Shown: positions 40,262 to 50,939, counted from the stretch's first letter. The stretch: DNA of 64,000 bases from Labia minor (GCA_963082975.1 OY720350.1:8017488-8081487); one strand, 5' to 3'. Notes: generated by a model from the letters alone, not told the origin. Program-made: numbers and translations.

Positions 40262-41449
40262 AAAATGTTTAATTTAATTTAATTTAAATTTAAATTGGGA
40301 GATAATATAATATAATATTATATAATATAAATATAATATAAATATAATATAAGAATGTTATATTTATATTTTATATTTAAATTTATAATAATATAAGAAT
40401 GTAATATTTATAATAACATATTATTTTTTTAAATTTTCTCCTTTCTTTTATAACAAAGAAAGGAATTACAAAAATTCACAGGCCGGGCACTGGCCGGGCA
40501 CTAAGATGATTTTGAATCTTCTCAGTGATGATTTTAAAATGGAAGGAATTCTATTTCACTTGCTAACCATGATTTTGTACTCACCGAATATAACAACAAC
40601 CCTTAACAATGTTTGAAAATTTAGTATTTGATATTTTAAAAAAAAAATTATTCTAAATTAATTCCAATTGTATTATAATCGGTCATTAATGATAATTTAG
40701 CCCTAAAAAGTGAAATATTTATTTTTAATATAATATATACTTTTCAATTTGACTGCTTTAACTAATGTTAGTGCCCTCTAGTGAGATAGGTCAGTATCCT
40801 CCTCACAAGTAAATTCTGTAGATAACAAAGAAATTTAGTATTTGTAATTTTTAAAAAATAGACTGGAGTGTCTCCACTCGACTATCTCGCTATTTGAATT
40901 GGATTAAATAACATATATAATATTTAAATTAATAAATAATATTTTTTAAACAAGGGTGTGTTTGGCTCTTTGTTGATGGCACCAGGCCACGCCACGTGTT
41001 GGCGCGTGATTTGCAGTGGTAAAAAATTAATTCCGGTACTTTTAGTGATTCAATCAAGATAAAATTCTATATATAGCAGTTTTATACAATTTTTAATCAT
41101 GTAAAAAATTATCAAACATATATCTATATTTTTACGGTCAGTTTAGAGGAAAAAAAAATGAAAACGTGGTAGGTAATGGTCCTCTTCCGAATGAGCTTCA
41201 TTTCTTAAATGTTGATAGAAAACTACGAATTTTGAATAATGCATGTTTACCAAATTTCATTATTCTAGCTCAAATCCTTTTTGCGTAATTTTGTCTACAC
41301 ACAAACACACACACACAGACAGACAGACATTTTTCTCAACCTTACAATTAGTGAAAATGATTCAGGACCCTTCAAAACGTATAAAAACATCAAAATCTCG
41401 ATATCTAAAATGTTCTTGATCGCAATACTATCTCTGGCGAGATAGTAAA
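40262..41449 (+). mobile_element. Monomeric HINE-like element with 3' hairpin
   Basis: The clearest single-unit copy: AT-rich block, CCTTTCTTT palindrome, GGCCGGGCACTGGCCGGGCAC, GAGATAGGTCAG block, GGAGTGTCTCCACTCG with CTATCTCGC, GTTGATGGCACCAGGCCACG, AAAACGTGGTAGG, CTCAAATCCTTTTTGCG, a CA/CAGA microsatellite, TTTTTCTCAACC, and the hairpin at 41428-41445 followed by TAAAAATC. No second subrepeat is present. The 5' edge in AT-rich sequence is approximate. Confidence 0.92.
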
Positions 41450-42239
41450 AATCAATGGTAGATAGATTTTAAATTTGCTTTTATTTAATTTACAAACACA
41501 AATAAAATATAGTATACTTTATAGTTTGTTTTTATCACCTCATCTTGAGTATCTTATAATAATAATGTTTCACTTTATCATTGTTATCTGTTTTCTTATT
41601 ATAAATTTAACAAAAAAGAAAAATCAATAAATAAATAATTGCATAATAAAAACAAGGGATGATGGATAAATAAAAAAACAGCAACATCTTTGGTTTAATG
41701 ATAAGAGACTTTCTTGAAAATTGTTTGATGATATTAATCAATCATACGGACAGTTTCTTGATGAGTTACGTTAAAAGACGTCGATGATTGTTTGAAAGAT
41801 TTTACTCTCTGGAGACAATGTCTAAAAAAAAGTCAAGCTCAAAGATACCGTCTTAATAATAAAAGAGCAAGAAAACTCTCCACTTTATTGATATATTATG
41901 TATAAGTATATACATTATTTATTTATTTATTAACATATTCGAATTGATAAATCAATTTAATTATATATTGTTATTCTATTTCTTTTAATAATAGAAAGAT
42001 GCAATTGAATAATAATTTTATAAATTATAATTTAATTATTTGTTAGAATGATGTATTTAATTAATGATACAAACATTTTATAATACCTTTGAATTACTTC
42101 ATATACTCTTATTCTAAAAATTTAATCATTTAATTTTTACCGATCGATGATAGGAAGGGAAGGTATTGTTTTCACCCCAAATTTCACATGTAGATATTTT
42201 TACATATCTCCACGAATTATATATTTTGATAACAGAAAA
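41450..42239. other. AT-rich spacer
   Basis: No repeat or gene recognised; contains long AT-rich runs. Confidence 0.5.
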
Positions 42240-42356
42240 GTGTATTTTTAGCATGATGTCTGTCCGTCTGTCCATTGTGTGTCCGTATAGACGTGTACAG
42301 CTTGAACGGCTCAACGGATTTTGATAAAATTTGGAATATTATGAAACGTTATAATG
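42240..42356 (+). repeat. GTCTGTCC-rich dispersed-repeat lead
   Basis: GTCTGTCCGTCTGTCC is followed by GGCTCAACGGATTTTGATAAA. Similar CTGTC-rich leads ahead of a GGATTTTGATAAAATTTGG-type block are common at the ends of invertebrate interspersed repeats. It abuts the element copy at 42357 and may be its true 5' part or a separate repeat. Confidence 0.45.
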
Positions 42357-43585
42357 AATCAAAAACATTATAATAAATAGTTTAATTGCTAATCGTTAAA
42401 CATTCAAGTTTCATCTATTAATAAATTTAGATTTTATGGAATGAGATTTAAAAGATTTATTAAATATTTGAATTTATATTTAATTTGAATTTAAATTTAA
42501 ATTGGGAAATAATTTAATCTGTATTATATATTATATATTATATAATATAAATATAAAATATAATATTTATAATAACATATTATTTTTTTAAATTTTCTCC
42601 TTTCTTTTATAACAAAGAAAGGAATTACAAAAATTCACAGGCCGGGCAATGGCCGGGCACTAAGATGATTTTGAATCTTCTCAGTGATAATTTTAAAATG
42701 GAAGGAATTCTATTTCACTTGATAACCATGATTTTCTACTCACCAAATATAGCAACAACCCTTAACAATGTTTGAAAATTTGGTATTTGATATTTTAAAA
42801 AAAAAATTATTCTAAATTAATTCCAATTGTATTATAATCGGTCATTGATGATATTTTAGCCCTAAAAAGTGAAATATTTATTTTTTAATAGAAAATATAC
42901 TTTTCAATTTCACTGCATTAAATAATGTTAGTGCCCCCTAGTGAGATAGGTCAGTATCCTTCTCACAAGTAAATTCTGTAGATAAGGAAAGAAATTTCGT
43001 ATTTGTAATTTTTAAAAAATATGCTGGAGTGTCTCCACTCGACTATCTCGCTATTTGAATTAGATTAAATAACATATATAATATTTAAATTAAAAAATAA
43101 TATTTTTTAAACAAGGGTGTGTTTGGCTCTTTGTTGATGGCACCATGCCACGTGTTGGCGGGTAATTTGCAGGTTTAAATAATTAAATCCGGTACTTTCA
43201 GTGATTCAATAAAGCTGAAATTCTATATATAGCAGTTTTATACAATTTTTAATCATGTGAAAACTATCAAACATATATCTATATTTTTACGGTCAGTTTA
43301 GAGGAAAAAAAAATGAAAACGTGGTAGGTAATGGTCCTCTTCCGAATGAGCTTCATTTCTTAAAAGTTGATAGAAAACTACGAATTTTGAATAATGCATG
43401 TGTACCAAATTTCATTATTCTAGCTCAAATCCTTTTTGCGTAATTTTGTCTACACACACACACGCATACATTTTTCTCAATCTTAGTGAAATTGACTCAG
43501 GGGCCTTTAAAACGTATAAAAACATAAAATTCTCGACATCGAAAATTTTCGTGTTAGCAATACTATATCTGTCGAGTTAGTAAAA
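42357..43585 (+). mobile_element. Monomeric HINE-like element, diverged 3' hairpin
   Basis: Same order of blocks as 40262-41449, beginning CATTATAATAAATAGTTTAA. The terminal hairpin is altered to CTATATCTGTCGAGTTAG (about 43563-43580) and followed by TAAAAG. The microsatellite is short (CACACACACACG). It carries the full GATGGCACCATGCCACGTG site. Confidence 0.9.
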
Positions 43586-43952
43586 GTCTTGATCATTATT
43601 TATATTTATTTATTATTTACTTAAATAAAATGGTTAATTTTAGCATGAGTAGAATCTATAAAGTGAATTTTAAACTTGGATAACTCAATAAAGTTAACAC
43701 TTAATGCTCTTCATTTTTTTTTTTTTTTTTTTTGTCCTATCAATATGCCCTTTTATCAATTTCTACTTGACTATAATGAAGATTTAAAAAAAATTATATT
43801 TAAAGCTGAGATGAAGAATGTATTATTTTAACTAAAATTATTTTAAAAAGTTAAGAATTTTTACAATTGGTATTCATATTTTGTTTTTAAATATGTTGTC
43901 TTTATATAAATATAAATTTTTAATTAAATAAAAAACAGAATGAATCAATATA
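43586..43952. other. AT-rich spacer
   Basis: Contains a poly-T run near 43717-43734. Nothing recognised. Confidence 0.5.
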
Positions 43953-44202
43953 TGAGGCCTTCAGCGCCAGAACGACCTAACCCACATTTTTCACTTTTTT
44001 GCTTTTATGTCTTAACATTATCCTCATAACTTATATTTTAAAATGCCGTAGTAGCCTAAGCAATCTTCTCGTTTTTATCGCTAGATTTCAGCACATGTAC
44101 TACTCTAGATTTCATGATTTAATAGAAATCTAAAACTCCAAACCGCATAAAAGTAAAAAAGTGAAAAACGAGGCTTAGGCCGTTCTGGCGCTGAAGGCCT
44201 CA
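43953..44202. mobile_element. MITE with about 55-bp inverted repeats, TA target
   Basis: Left arm TGAGGCCTTCAGCGCC and right arm GGCGCTGAAGGCCTCA are perfect inverses at the tips, and the inverted match extends to CACTTTTTTGCTTTTATG / CATAAAAGTAAAAAAGTG. Flanking TA on both sides suits a Tc1/mariner-class target duplication. The right flank runs into a TA microsatellite. It lies just upstream of the GPCR gene. Confidence 0.9.
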
Positions 44203-44539
44203 TATATATATATATATATATATTAATAAAATAATTTTCTTTTGTGTTTACAGAATGGTTCGTTACGGCTCGCCCCCATGTGAACATCCAACATTTGTCA
44301 ACATCTTTATTTAAAAAAAAAAAAAAAAATTAATGGAATAAGGGAGCCGTTGTTCTTTACGCAACGGCTTTCGTTTCCACATGCGTCCACCTCAACAACA
44401 CAAAGAACAACAGCAACAACAGAAACAACATCAACAACAACAACAACAAGATGACAGTGAAGATGATGAAGAGACTGATGGGATGGCATTCGCCAATATT
44501 ATTCTTTCTCATTATATTATTCTAAATCGACAATTTTAT

Positions 44540-44571
<32 letters not shown>

Positions 44572-44574
44572 ACG
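44203..44574 (+). other. Upstream / 5' UTR candidate of the GPCR gene with CAA repeats
   Basis: After a TA run comes GTGTTTACAG (a possible splice acceptor at about 44252), a poly-A tract near 44313-44329, and two CAA-rich tracts (44392-44450 and 44541-44573). The frame of the GPCR is closed by a stop at 44476-44478, with no upstream in-frame ATG, so the region is untranslated for that product. An overlapping 92-codon frame at 44381-44659 encodes polyglutamine from the CAA tracts. CAA repeats are common in arthropod leaders. Confidence 0.5.
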
Positions 44575-45059
44575 ATGGCGAATTGTTCGCATTCGTTACC
44601 CGAGAATATTAAAGAAGAATCATCCCTTGTGGAGTTTATCATCTACGGAGTGTTTATGAACACCATCGGTGTCTTTGGTGTTGTTGTCAATATAATTTCG
44701 ATGATTATTCTCTCGCGACCTCAAATGAAATCCAGTATTAATTACCTGTTGATTGGCCTCGCCAAATGTGATACTGTGCTCATTGTGACCTCAATATTAT
44801 TGTTCAGTTTCCCTAGTATTTATAAGTATACGGATTATATGGAATCTTATTTTCAGATTTTCCCGTTTCTCGTTATGTACCTTTTCCCAATTGCAATGAT
44901 TGCACAGACCATCTCTGTTTATTTGACATTAACAGTGACGCTGGAACGCTTCATCGCAGTTTGCCTCCCTCTTCGAGCAAGATCACTCTGCACCTATGGA
45001 CGAGCAAGAATTTATGTAATCGTTATCGTCATCTTTTCTATACTGTACAATCTAGTGAG
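44575..45059 (+). CDS. FMRFamide-receptor-like class A GPCR, exon 1
   Basis: Seven-transmembrane neuropeptide receptor of the plasma membrane; the closest resemblance by eye is insect FMRFamide receptors, and the ligand is inferred only. The exon encodes residues 1-161 plus two bases of codon 162. An N-glycosylation sequon is at N3. TM1 is about 21-46 with GVVVN (N39 as N1.50), TM2 about 53-79 with LAKCD (D66 as D2.50), and TM3 about 98-127 ending LERFIAVC, where ERF replaces the usual D/ERY (R125 as R3.50). TM4 is about 144-160, ending YNLVR. The start at 44575 is chosen because an in-frame stop lies upstream and the context ACGATGG is favourable (A at -3, G at +4). The donor is GTGAG|GTATAA, phase 2. 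A frame that stays open into the intron to 45132 is intron read-through, not coding. Confidence 0.88.
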
Positions 45060-45239
45060 GTATAATATTTTATTTAATTTCAATGCATTTCTATTCGTAA
45101 TAAAATTAATCTTACTTTTAGTAACAATTTAATTTATTTGAAACATTTCTATATTTTGTTGGGGACTCAAATTTTTCACATAGATTAAATACAACCCCTC
45201 AAAATAATATATTTATATATATATATATATATATTTAAA

Positions 45240-45518
45240 GCGCCATTGGGTGTGTGGGTAGCGTCCTGCCTCACATTCACATGGTCCCGGTTTCAAGTCC
45301 CGGGCCTGGCAAGGAAATTTCCCTAGCTGGGGTCTATGGGATGAAGTCAACCCAGCCTCCGGGAAAAACAATGGGGAAAAGCTACTTGATAGCGCCTCCG
45401 ATCAAGAAAATCAAGGTAAAGGTTGAGAGGACCCGTTCTACTGATCATAGGACAGCTCATTGATATAACCGGCTTGATAGGCGCTATCCTTGCGTAGGAC
45501 GTACAAAAGTCAGAGGTT
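45240..45518 (+). mobile_element. tRNA-derived SINE between TA microsatellites
   Basis: The head reads GGGTGTGTGGGTAGCG (A-box-like), then GGTTTCAAGTCCC (B-box) in a context GTCCCGG...CCGGGCC that pairs as a T-arm-like stem. The body continues to GGACGTACAAAAGTCAGAGG, followed by TTTTTATATATA. TA runs lie on both sides. Pol III promoter order and spacing support a tRNA-derived SINE. A 69-codon frame inside is not a gene. Confidence 0.82.
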
Positions 45519-46223
45519 TTTATATATATATATATTTTGAATACATAATTTTGACAATTTCAATGCAAACGATGGAATATATTATGAACAAACAAAATTG
45601 AAAGATTACACAATAACCCATATATGACCGTATAATTATATTGTTTTATTTGATTTGATTTATCAGACTTTAATAATTTTATATAAATGACATAACAACT
45701 AATTGGCTCCTCAATTGAAAAGTTCAATTAAAAAGACATAATTTCATACTAATTTATTGAATTGTCTATAGAAAAAATATTGATTTTAACTTTATAGAAA
45801 CTTTTAATATGATATTATTATTATTATTATTTTAATTAATAATACATTACATATATGAGCCACTCAGAAGCTAAAGCGATTAACTTCACATATAAACAAA
45901 CAAACTCCATAATCAATGTCATCTAGAATAGACCTAGAAACTTCGCTAAGAATCTAATATATGTTCGAGAATAAATAGTTTTAAATAGTTACATCTGGCC
46001 AACAACAATAAAATATTAAATATATATATTGTAATGATTTTTTTGTATTAGGGTGGATATTGCAGGGGAAAATCTAAGGAAAAGAAGGGTTGGTCTCATA
46101 TGTGTAATGGAAAAGGGTAGACTTTGAATCGGCGTGAACTGACCCGGAGATCTGGACTACAAAAAATGAGGAAAAATTAAATTTATCATTAAGAATAAAA
46201 TTTATAATAAGATTTATTATATT
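45519..46223. other. Intronic AT-rich sequence
   Basis: A less AT-rich patch at 46050-46160 (GGATATTGCAGGGG onwards) has no recognisable identity. Confidence 0.5.
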
Positions 46224-46835
46224 CAGTGGCGTACCTAGAACTTTTGCCGACCGGGGCGATCTCCAGTTTGCCGCCCTTTCTATTATAAGTCAATCATGGT
46301 TTTTATAAATTAATACACATAAATAAATTATTAAGTTATTTAATCAATATTAATTAATACACAGAGTAAATTTTTTTACACATATTTGTATGCACTCGTA
46401 AACATATTAATATATTTACTCTTCTAGCTTTCATACTAGAAAAATCGTGTATAATGCTCTCAAAATTTATATTATTTGTAATTTCTTGTTCTATTGACAA
46501 TATTGCAAGATTTTGTAGTCTTAATTGACTCATTGTAGAACGAAGATAATTTTGCAGAACAAAATCTTATAGATGCGTTTACGAATTCAACGAATTTTAA
46601 TGAATACAATAAAATAAAATTATTATCCTGTCCTTGGAATTAGAATTCAAAATTTACACTTAAGTGCATTTATATACACCGAGGAATAATATTCGAAATC
46701 GTATAGTTTTAATCATAATTTATATAAATCAAATATATAGTAAACTTACAACTATAACTAAATATAAAAAATGCCGCCCCAAGATAAGTGCCGCCCGGTG
46801 CGGACCGCCCCCCCCCCCCCTTAGGAAAGCCACTG
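46224..46835. mobile_element. hAT-type MITE, 612 bp
   Basis: Ends CAGTGGCGTACCTAG and TTAGGAAAGCCACTG (11 of 15 inverted matches) are flanked by a perfect 8-bp target duplication ATTATATT at 46216-46223 and 46836-46843. Subterminal GCCGCCC motifs occur at both ends, and a run of 13 C lies at 46808-46820. The interior is AT-rich with no transposase trace. Confidence 0.92.
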
Positions 46836-46843
46836 ATTATATT

Positions 46844-47764
46844 TAATGTTTAAATATAAATTTTCAAAACCTTTAAAGATTTAAATGTAAAGATTTTAAA
46901 TTATAAAATTATATACAATAATTTTTTTATATTTTTTATATAAAAAAAAGAAAAAAAGACGTTTTATAAAAATTATAAATAAACCAATATTTGTTGTGAA
47001 ACAATTTTTTTAATTCTTTGGTTAAAAAAATAAAAAAAACAATCCTTCTTGAAAAACAATATTTTTTGTTAATAATCTAGCCGGTCCTTTTGTAAGAGAT
47101 AGTCCGTGGACGACCGAGTGTAATGGTGGTACTTTTTTTCTTCCAATAAAGTCCGTCTGCTTTCGACGGTAGCCCAAGGACGAATGCTCTTGTCTCTTTT
47201 CAACAACTAGTCTCTCTTCTGGGGAAACGTATTACAATAATAATCCTTTCCAAAAATAAATTTATTTTTAAATAAATAATTTTTTTTTTTAAGGTTTAAT
47301 GATATTTTTAAAATATCATGACAATATATATATATATATAAACTATAAACGTGAAAATAAATAAATAAAAAAAATACTTTTTTATATACGCGCTTTTTAA
47401 TCAAAAATACCCTAAAAAATAGAAAATAAAATATTAATTAAATATGTAAAGGATAATATTCAAGGTTTAATTTAATTTTTTAGGGTATTTTTTTATTATA
47501 ATAAAAAACGTGTATATTAAAAAGTTTTTTTTATTAATTTATTATATACCATAATGTTGGATAATTAGAGCAGGTAAGCTCCAAAATGGTGGCTGAAGGC
47601 CCTGCCAACTTAAGAAAATTAAAATTCAAAAAAGAAACTTAGCCAACATAGCCCATTAGTAGTTCAATTATTGAAAAATGTTTATTTATTTATTTATTTA
47701 TATTCAATAACTATTTATAAAGGTGGGCAATTTATAAAGTCATTTTAAATTAAATATATATGTA
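46844..47764. other. Intronic AT-rich sequence
   Basis: A patch at 47080-47215 is less AT-rich but unrecognised. (TA)n is at about 47321-47340. The 65-codon minus-strand frame at 47207-47404 is low-complexity. Confidence 0.5.
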
Positions 47765-48529
47765 CAGTGGCGCAACCAGGATTTGATCCTGGGGGGGGTT
47801 TTGACTAGCCGCTCCACCTTCCTATGGCGCCCCCCCCCCCCCCCGGGGGGCTGTCTCAAAGACAAATTTTCATTAAGATTTTTTTTTTATATTAAATATT
47901 TAAAAAAGTTTTGTAAATGAAACACTGATTTTACAAAATCTGGCAAAAAAATTTAATTTTGTATTTTATTTACTCGTATTCACAGTTTTAGAAAGAAAAT
48001 ATTTTTTCCAGTTATAAGTAAATCATTTTAGCTTTCCTCATGGAATGATAGCTTATACGATGGTCGGAAAATTTTGAAAATTTTTTCTCCGAGATTTTTC
48101 GAGATTTCCACTTTTCAGACGGTTCTGAATCCAAAACTGCAAAAAAAAATTTTTGAACCGGCCGGCAGTTCGTTACCGAGATTACGTCTAGACAAAATGA
48201 GATATTGTCTTGAAATTTGATATTTAGATGTTTTTTTTTTTGGGCGGGGATTGGATTGTTTTTGGACAAGATCGGACCATAAGTAAGGTTAGTTTAATCC
48301 CTAATTTTTTTAAAGTATCAAAGCACACATTTTATTGATTTTCTCAATAAATACCGATTTTTATGAGAATTATACTATCGTATTAAATTTATAGGAAATC
48401 GAATTTACTAAAAGTTTCATTATATTCATTTTTACCTAAACATAATAATAAAGGAGTTATTTATAAAAAACTACTTTAAGATTTCGAAATCTTTTCGTCC
48501 GTCCGTAGTGGCAGGATATTTTGAAAGAA

Positions 48530-49764
48530 ATCATGTAAAAATCTCTGGAAAAAAATCCCTAAATGCAAAAATTCCTAAGTAAAATATCTCTAAAAAAATA
48601 AATCCCTAAATAAAAAATTTCCCTAATTTTTTTTACTTATTTAATAATGAATAGCCGAAGAGACTTGAATAAGTTATACATCATTCTTGGTGTCATCACA
48701 TCTGTTCCATCTGGTTTTTTAGCGTCCCATATTTCATGGTTTGCCTTCATTATGGTTAGAAGCTCATCATGCGAGTCGCGGAATCGTTTCCTTGGTGGAT
48801 CAGGCTTCTTACCACGAACATCACGACAGATTTCTAAAGAGATAAGGTTATGCTCAATATGGATTTGCTTAATCAGGTTCCATACTGATGTCTTGTAAGC
48901 TCCCAAGCGTGAACGAAGAGCAGTGTTGTAACCTTCCAATGCATTGTTTGTTCGAGGCAAACCCATCAAAGTGGCATCGTAGATGTTCCAATGATCCAAT
49001 GTCGAATTCGGGGTCATAAAAGCCAGCCAAATATTGTTCACCTAACCAAGTGCGCTCGAAGTAAGAAAAAAGATCACGGAATTTTGCCCTGTTGGTCGTC
49101 CAGCTAATGCTTGGTAGGCTACAATGACTTTTGATGGTGGTACCAAAACCAAAGCTGCAAGAGTTCGTAAATGAGTGGAGTTGTCAGGATTATCTATATC
49201 ATTATAGAGCTTCAAAACTTCTCTGGCATTGATTTGATGTTTCTCTAAATGCATTGAGCAAAATGAAAAAGACAACCTCTGATGATTGTAAATTTCACAA
49301 ATTGCGTTATATATTCCCTGGTGAAATATACGGTGCAAATGGTGTATTTTGTATTTGGAATCATTAAGCTATTAAAACGTATGCTAATAAACGATATTTG
49401 AGTAAATTCCCTTTATTTTACATACGAATTTGACACCCCTATTTTTTTGGAAAAATCACGTGTCTGGGCCATATGTATGTATTTTTTGACCTATTTTTCC
49501 CTACTTTCGGTCCAGGCCCGATTACCTCCTTGGGAGGTCGTGTCTCAGGCAACTGGGTGTCATGCTCACCCTGTGATTTACTTTTCTGAGTCACAATTAA
49601 AATTAATACAAAAATGAAAAAATTTGTTTTTAGTGATTTTTTCTTTTAGGGATTTTTTCAGTCAGCGATATTTTTATTTAGGGATTTTCGCTTTTGGGGA
49701 TTTTCGGTTTTAGGGATTTTTGACTTTTATGGATATTTTCCTTTAGAGATTTTTACCCGTTTCC
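48530..49764 (-). mobile_element. Degenerate MULE with iterated AAATCCCTA termini
   Basis: Perfect 12-bp flanking copies of ATTTTGAAAGAA (48518-48529 and 49765-49776) fit a MULE target duplication of about 9-12 bp. The left arm (to about 48620) contains AAATCCCTAAA-type motifs about four times. The right arm (about 49640-49764) contains the inverse TAGGGATTTT motif several times, and both outer parts have TAAAAATCTCT in matching orientation. The element lies inside the 47765-50933 TIR element. The transposase piece it carries is listed separately. Confidence 0.85.
48637..49338 (-). pseudogene. MULE (Mutator-like) transposase C-terminal remnant
   Basis: Would catalyse cut-and-paste of a Mutator-like element. 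On the minus strand the 5' piece (49042-49338) reads FHQGIYNAICEIYNHQ, then a CSMHLEKHQ-type Cys/His segment and LAALVLVPPSKVIVAYQAL. The 3' piece (48637-49041) reads WNIYDATLMGLPRTNNALEG, the RTNN-x-EG signature of MULE transposases, and then IWNLIKQIH-like sequence. A stop and frame changes separate the two pieces around 49020-49080. The N-terminal half and the first catalytic part are absent, so no activity is expected. Family assignment rests on recognising these motifs by eye. Confidence 0.75.
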
Positions 49765-49948
49765 ATTTTGAAAGAATTAGTCTTCGCTTCATAATTTTTA
49801 TGAAATTAGCAATTAATGTATTATTAATAAAAAATATTTAGAATTTGAGTAATATTTTTATTTATTTTATATTTAAATAATAGTCAAATTGGAAAATTTC
49901 ACATTCATCTAGTAATTTTATATTAAGTCTTTTGTTTTTCATGATTTA

Positions 49949-50933
49949 GGAGAAATAATAAAATAATTTTTTTATTTCTTATATTAAATTCTGTACGAAA
50001 AAATAAGCAATTTTTATTTTTGTTAAAATTTTTTTAAAATAAAATAAACTTGCTTATTATACACTAAGTTATGGTTTAAGAATTTTTTTTTTCAAATAAA
50101 AAGAAGGATTATATTTTTTCTTTTCTATTTGTAATATAGTACATAATATACAACAATTTTAATATTTTTTTCTCTCCTGGGGGGGGGGGGGTTATAACCC
50201 CCAAAACCCCCCCTGGTTGCGCCACTGGGAGAAATAATAAAATAATTTATTTCTTATATTTAATTCTGTACGAAAAAATAAGCAATTTTTATTTTTGTTA
50301 AAATTTTTTTAAAATAAAATAAACTTACTTATTATACACTAAGTCAGAGGTTCTTAAACTGTGGTCCACGGACCCCTGGGGGTCCGCGAAGCCTTTACTG
50401 GGGGTCCGCAAAGCCATCGTACAGGTGCACGAGAAAATGATGAGTCAGTTAAAACTTTAATTAATATAAAAGAAGCGATGGCATGGCTTTGTGAGGAAAC
50501 AGAGATCAAATACCCAAATTCAACGAAATGTGCAAGAAAACTATTGCTACCGTTTCCATCTTCATATTTAGCTGAATTTTCTTTCTTCCATATTATAATA
50601 TGTGTTCTACTATATGCAAAAAAATCGTTATTCACCAATCACTGTTAGAAATATCCATCATATATCCTTGTTCTTATGAGATCGTAAGCCAGAAATTAAT
50701 AATAAAATGACGTAAAGTACCTAAAGTTGGGATGGGGTCCGTCAAAAATTTTTTTTTTAAGTGGGGGTCCGCGGAGTACAAAGGTTTAAGAACCTCTGCA
50801 CTAAGTTATACTGTAAGAATTTTTTTTTTCTTTTCTATTTGTAATATAGTACATAATATACAGCAATTTATATTTTTTTCTCTCCTGGGGGGGGGGTTTT
50901 AACCCCCAAAACCCCCCCCTGGTTGCGCCACTG
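49949..50933. repeat. Tandem duplication of the TIR element's right end
   Basis: The segment 49949-50227 (GGAGAAATAATAAAATAATT to CGCCACTG) is repeated at 50228-50933 once the hAT MITE is discounted. The second copy lacks about 30 bases around the AAGAAGGATTATA stretch of the first. The repeat ends exactly at the terminal G of the element, suggesting a terminus-related event. Confidence 0.85.
50345..50798 (+). mobile_element. hAT (Charlie-like) deletion derivative with transposase tail
   Basis: The ends CAGAGGTTCTTAAACTGTGG and CAAAGGTTTAAGAACCTCTG are inverted, with an 8-bp target duplication CACTAAGT at 50337-50344 and 50799-50806. Inside, a plus-strand frame at 50361-50648 contains LLPFPSSYLAEFSFF, close to the LLPFPTTYLCE motif in the C-terminal dimerisation region of ZBED5-like hAT transposases. 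The catalytic core is gone. GGGGGTCCGCG-type motifs flank both ends. Confidence 0.9.
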
Positions 50934-50939
50934 TATGTA

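Larger units (their letters stand above)
47765..50933. mobile_element. Composite TIR transposon carrying two nested insertions
   Basis: The left end CAGTGGCGCAACCAGG and right end CCTGGTTGCGCCACTG (50918-50933) are perfect inverted repeats, followed inward by G- or C-runs. TATGTA abuts both ends (47759-47764, 50934-50939), a possible target duplication. An additional right terminus at 50212-50227 arises from duplication of the right end. A MULE (48530-49764) and a hAT MITE (50345-50798) sit inside. No transposase of its own is recognised, so its superfamily is uncertain. Confidence 0.85.

Noticed and set aside
44307-44489. 60-codon minus-strand Val-rich frame
   Set aside because: It is an antisense translation of CAA repeats.
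45060-45132. Extension of GPCR exon 1 to the stop at 45132 as a 185-residue protein
   Set aside because: It would lack TM5-TM7, whereas a good donor at 45059 joins in frame to 53164 and restores the family sequence.
45240-45312. Functional tRNA gene
   Set aside because: It has A- and B-box-like sequences but no convincing acceptor stem, and it continues into a SINE body.
45254-45463. 69-codon frame with Pro/Lys-rich sequence
   Set aside because: It lies wholly inside the tRNA-derived SINE.
48012-48269. 85-codon minus-strand frame
   Set aside because: It sits in noncoding sequence of the TIR element, with no motif recognised.
48647-48898. 83-codon plus-strand frame
   Set aside because: It is antisense to the MULE transposase remnant.
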